Part shown: positions 63,132-64,000 of the stretch, piece after piece
How the letters are laid out: each line of letters opens with the position of its first letter
Numbering within the stretch: the stretch's first letter is position 1
Assembly: GCA_018262975.1 (NCBI GenBank)
Contig: JADFDG010000017.1
Location: 34,484-98,483 of the forward strand
Length of the DNA: 64,000 nucleotides
Direction of reading: 5' to 3'
Source: Gammaproteobacteria bacterium
GTDB taxonomy: Bacteria; Pseudomonadota; Gammaproteobacteria; Pseudomonadales; JADFDG01
The notes under the pieces: generated by a model
The model's input: only the letters and a program-made list of their open reading frames with translations
The model's database searches: none
What the model was told of the DNA's origin: nothing
Made by a program: the position numbers and the translations under genes

Positions 63132-64000
63132 TCACTGCACCTTCCAGTGCAGCGTCTGCCCGGCGAAATACGGCACGATGGTGTCGCGCCCGAACGTCAG
63201 TTCCGCCGGCACCTGCCAGGCCTCGCGCACCAGCGTCACCGTGTCGGTGTTGCGCGGCAGGCGGTAGAAATCCGGGCCGAAGTGCGAAGCAAACGCCTCC
63301 AGGCGGTGCAGCGCGTCCATCTGCTCGAAGAACTGCGCGTACAGCGGCAGCGCCGCCGGCGCCGAGAAGCAGCCGGCACAACCGCAGGCCGATTCCTTGG
63401 CGTGTTTCGCGTGCGGCGCCGAGTCGGTGCCGAGGAAGAAGCGCGGGCTGCCACTCACCGCCACCTCGCGCAGCGCCTCCTGGTGGACGCGGCGCTTGAG
63501 CACCGGCAGGCAGTAGTGGTGCGGGCGCATGCCGCCAACGAACAGGTCGTTGCGGTTCATCAGCAGGTGCTGCGGGGTGATGGTCGCCGCCACTCCCTCG
63601 CGCGCGCTGCCCACGAACTGCGCGGCTTCCTTCGTGGTGATGTGCTCGAACACCACGCGCAGCTTCGGAAACTCGTCGACAATGTGCGCCAGGTGGCGGT
63701 CGATGAACACCGCCTCCCGGTCAAACACGTCCACCTCGCCATCCACCACTTCGCCATGCACCAGCAGCGGCAGGTCAACCTCCTCCATCGCCACCAGTAC
63801 CGGCCACAGCTTGCGCACGTCGGTGACGCCGGCGTGCGAATTGGTGGTGGCACCCGACGGGTACAGCTTGGCGGCGTGCACGACGCCGCTGGCTTTCGCG
63901 CGGCGGATTTCCGCCGGCGTGGTGCTGTCGGTGAGATACAGGGTGAGCAGCGGCTCGAACTTCGCACCGGCCGGCACCACGTCGAGGATGCGCTGGCGGT
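63132..64000 (-). CDS. pyrC: Dihydroorotase (PyrC, type II), N-terminal part missing
   Basis: About 290 residues remain; the frame runs open past the right edge, so the first roughly 55 residues, including the first zinc-binding histidines, are outside. Present are '[20 protein letters not shown]', '[17 protein letters not shown]' with the carboxylated lysine and a histidine, 'LLVHGEVVD' and '[13 protein letters not shown]' with further ligands, and '[16 protein letters not shown]' with the catalytic aspartate. This is the E. coli-type PyrC of pyrimidine synthesis. The stop is only a few bases from the REP palindrome. Confidence 0.93.
   Translation of the reverse strand, partial: RQRILDVVPAGAKFEPLLTLYLTDSTTPAEIRRAKASGVVHAAKLYPSGATTNSHAGVTDVRKLWPVLVAMEEVDLPLLVHGEVVDGEVDVFDREAVFIDRHLAHIVDEFPKLRVVFEHITTKEAAQFVGSAREGVAATITPQHLLMNRNDLFVGGMRPHHYCLPVLKRRVHQEALREVAVSGSPRFFLGTDSAPHAKHAKESACGCAGCFSAPAALPLYAQFFEQMDALHRLEAFASHFGPDFYRLPRNTDTVTLVREAWQVPAELTFGRDTIVPYFAGQTLHWKVQ

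Overview
The window is a very GC-rich, densely coded chromosomal segment from a Gammaproteobacterium. The gene set points to a Nevskiales/Xanthomonadales-like lineage: ubiT/ubiV for O2-independent ubiquinone synthesis, a Fiu/PiuC iron module, a two-subunit pyruvate carboxylase with a divergent LysR gene, many acyl-CoA dehydrogenases, a Baeyer-Villiger monooxygenase, and GTAG-type REP repeats. That placement is inference. No rRNA, tRNA, CRISPR array, prophage or transposase gene was seen, and with the starts chosen here no gap reaches 300 bp. About 60 protein genes are described; the first (ubiV) and last (pyrC) are cut by the window edges.

Layout. 1-2630: ubiV end, convergent ubiT, an unknown gene and an AraC regulator. 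2857-6146: a translationally coupled pair, a tandem (double) acyl-CoA dehydrogenase fusion and an acetoacetate decarboxylase-like protein, divergent from the AraC gene. 6436-8832: an exported solute-binding protein and an unknown membrane-anchored beta-propeller-like protein. 8872-13506: an acyl-CoA/aliphatic catabolism cluster (APH-like kinase, SDR, two acyl-CoA dehydrogenases, one lacking the usual catalytic glutamate). 13627-19073: iron-uptake operon exbB-exbD-exbD-tonB-receptor-piuC behind a Fur-box-like site. 19075-25370 (minus): surface-polysaccharide operon with glf, several glycosyltransferase-type genes, a truncated methyltransferase and a crotonase; galE is divergent. Together galE and glf would supply UDP-galactofuranose.

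26513-33709: FadH-type dienoyl-CoA reductase, a lipoprotein alkylsulfatase with divergent LysR, an MBL-fold hydrolase, a MAPEG protein and a five-helix membrane protein. 33729-38017: LysR plus pycA/pycB. 38103-43274: TetR with a divergent DUF2236 oxygenase, a GNAT acetyltransferase, and a Baeyer-Villiger monooxygenase divergent from an AraC gene. 43377-45667: feoA-feoB-small Cys-rich protein behind a second Fur-like site. 45868-51745: exported amidohydrolase flanked by inverted repeats, PhaC-like serine hydrolase, zinc peptidase, aqpZ and an HSL-type esterase. 51816-58928: metY, a TIGR01777-like epimerase, a phosphotransacylase/acetate kinase pair, an Old Yellow Enzyme, an NmrA protein and an SRPBCC protein. 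59000-61941: thiolase and a FabG4-type reductase, divergent, with palindromes between them. 62061-64000: an unknown 340-residue protein and pyrC.

Themes. The genes describe an aerobic heterotroph equipped to attack aliphatic, alicyclic or sulfated substrates (monooxygenase, alkylsulfatase, several beta-oxidation modules), with anaplerosis by pyruvate carboxylase and two iron-acquisition systems. The most striking non-coding signal is a family of palindromic repeats beginning with GTAG (six copies, singly or as inverted pairs), placed at gene ends; in three cases the TAG of the repeat is the stop codon of the adjoining gene. A second repeat family flanks the amidohydrolase gene in inverted orientation. 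No clearly novel defence or mobile system was seen; the best candidates for undescribed biology are the double acyl-CoA dehydrogenase/decarboxylase pair and several conserved-looking unknown proteins.
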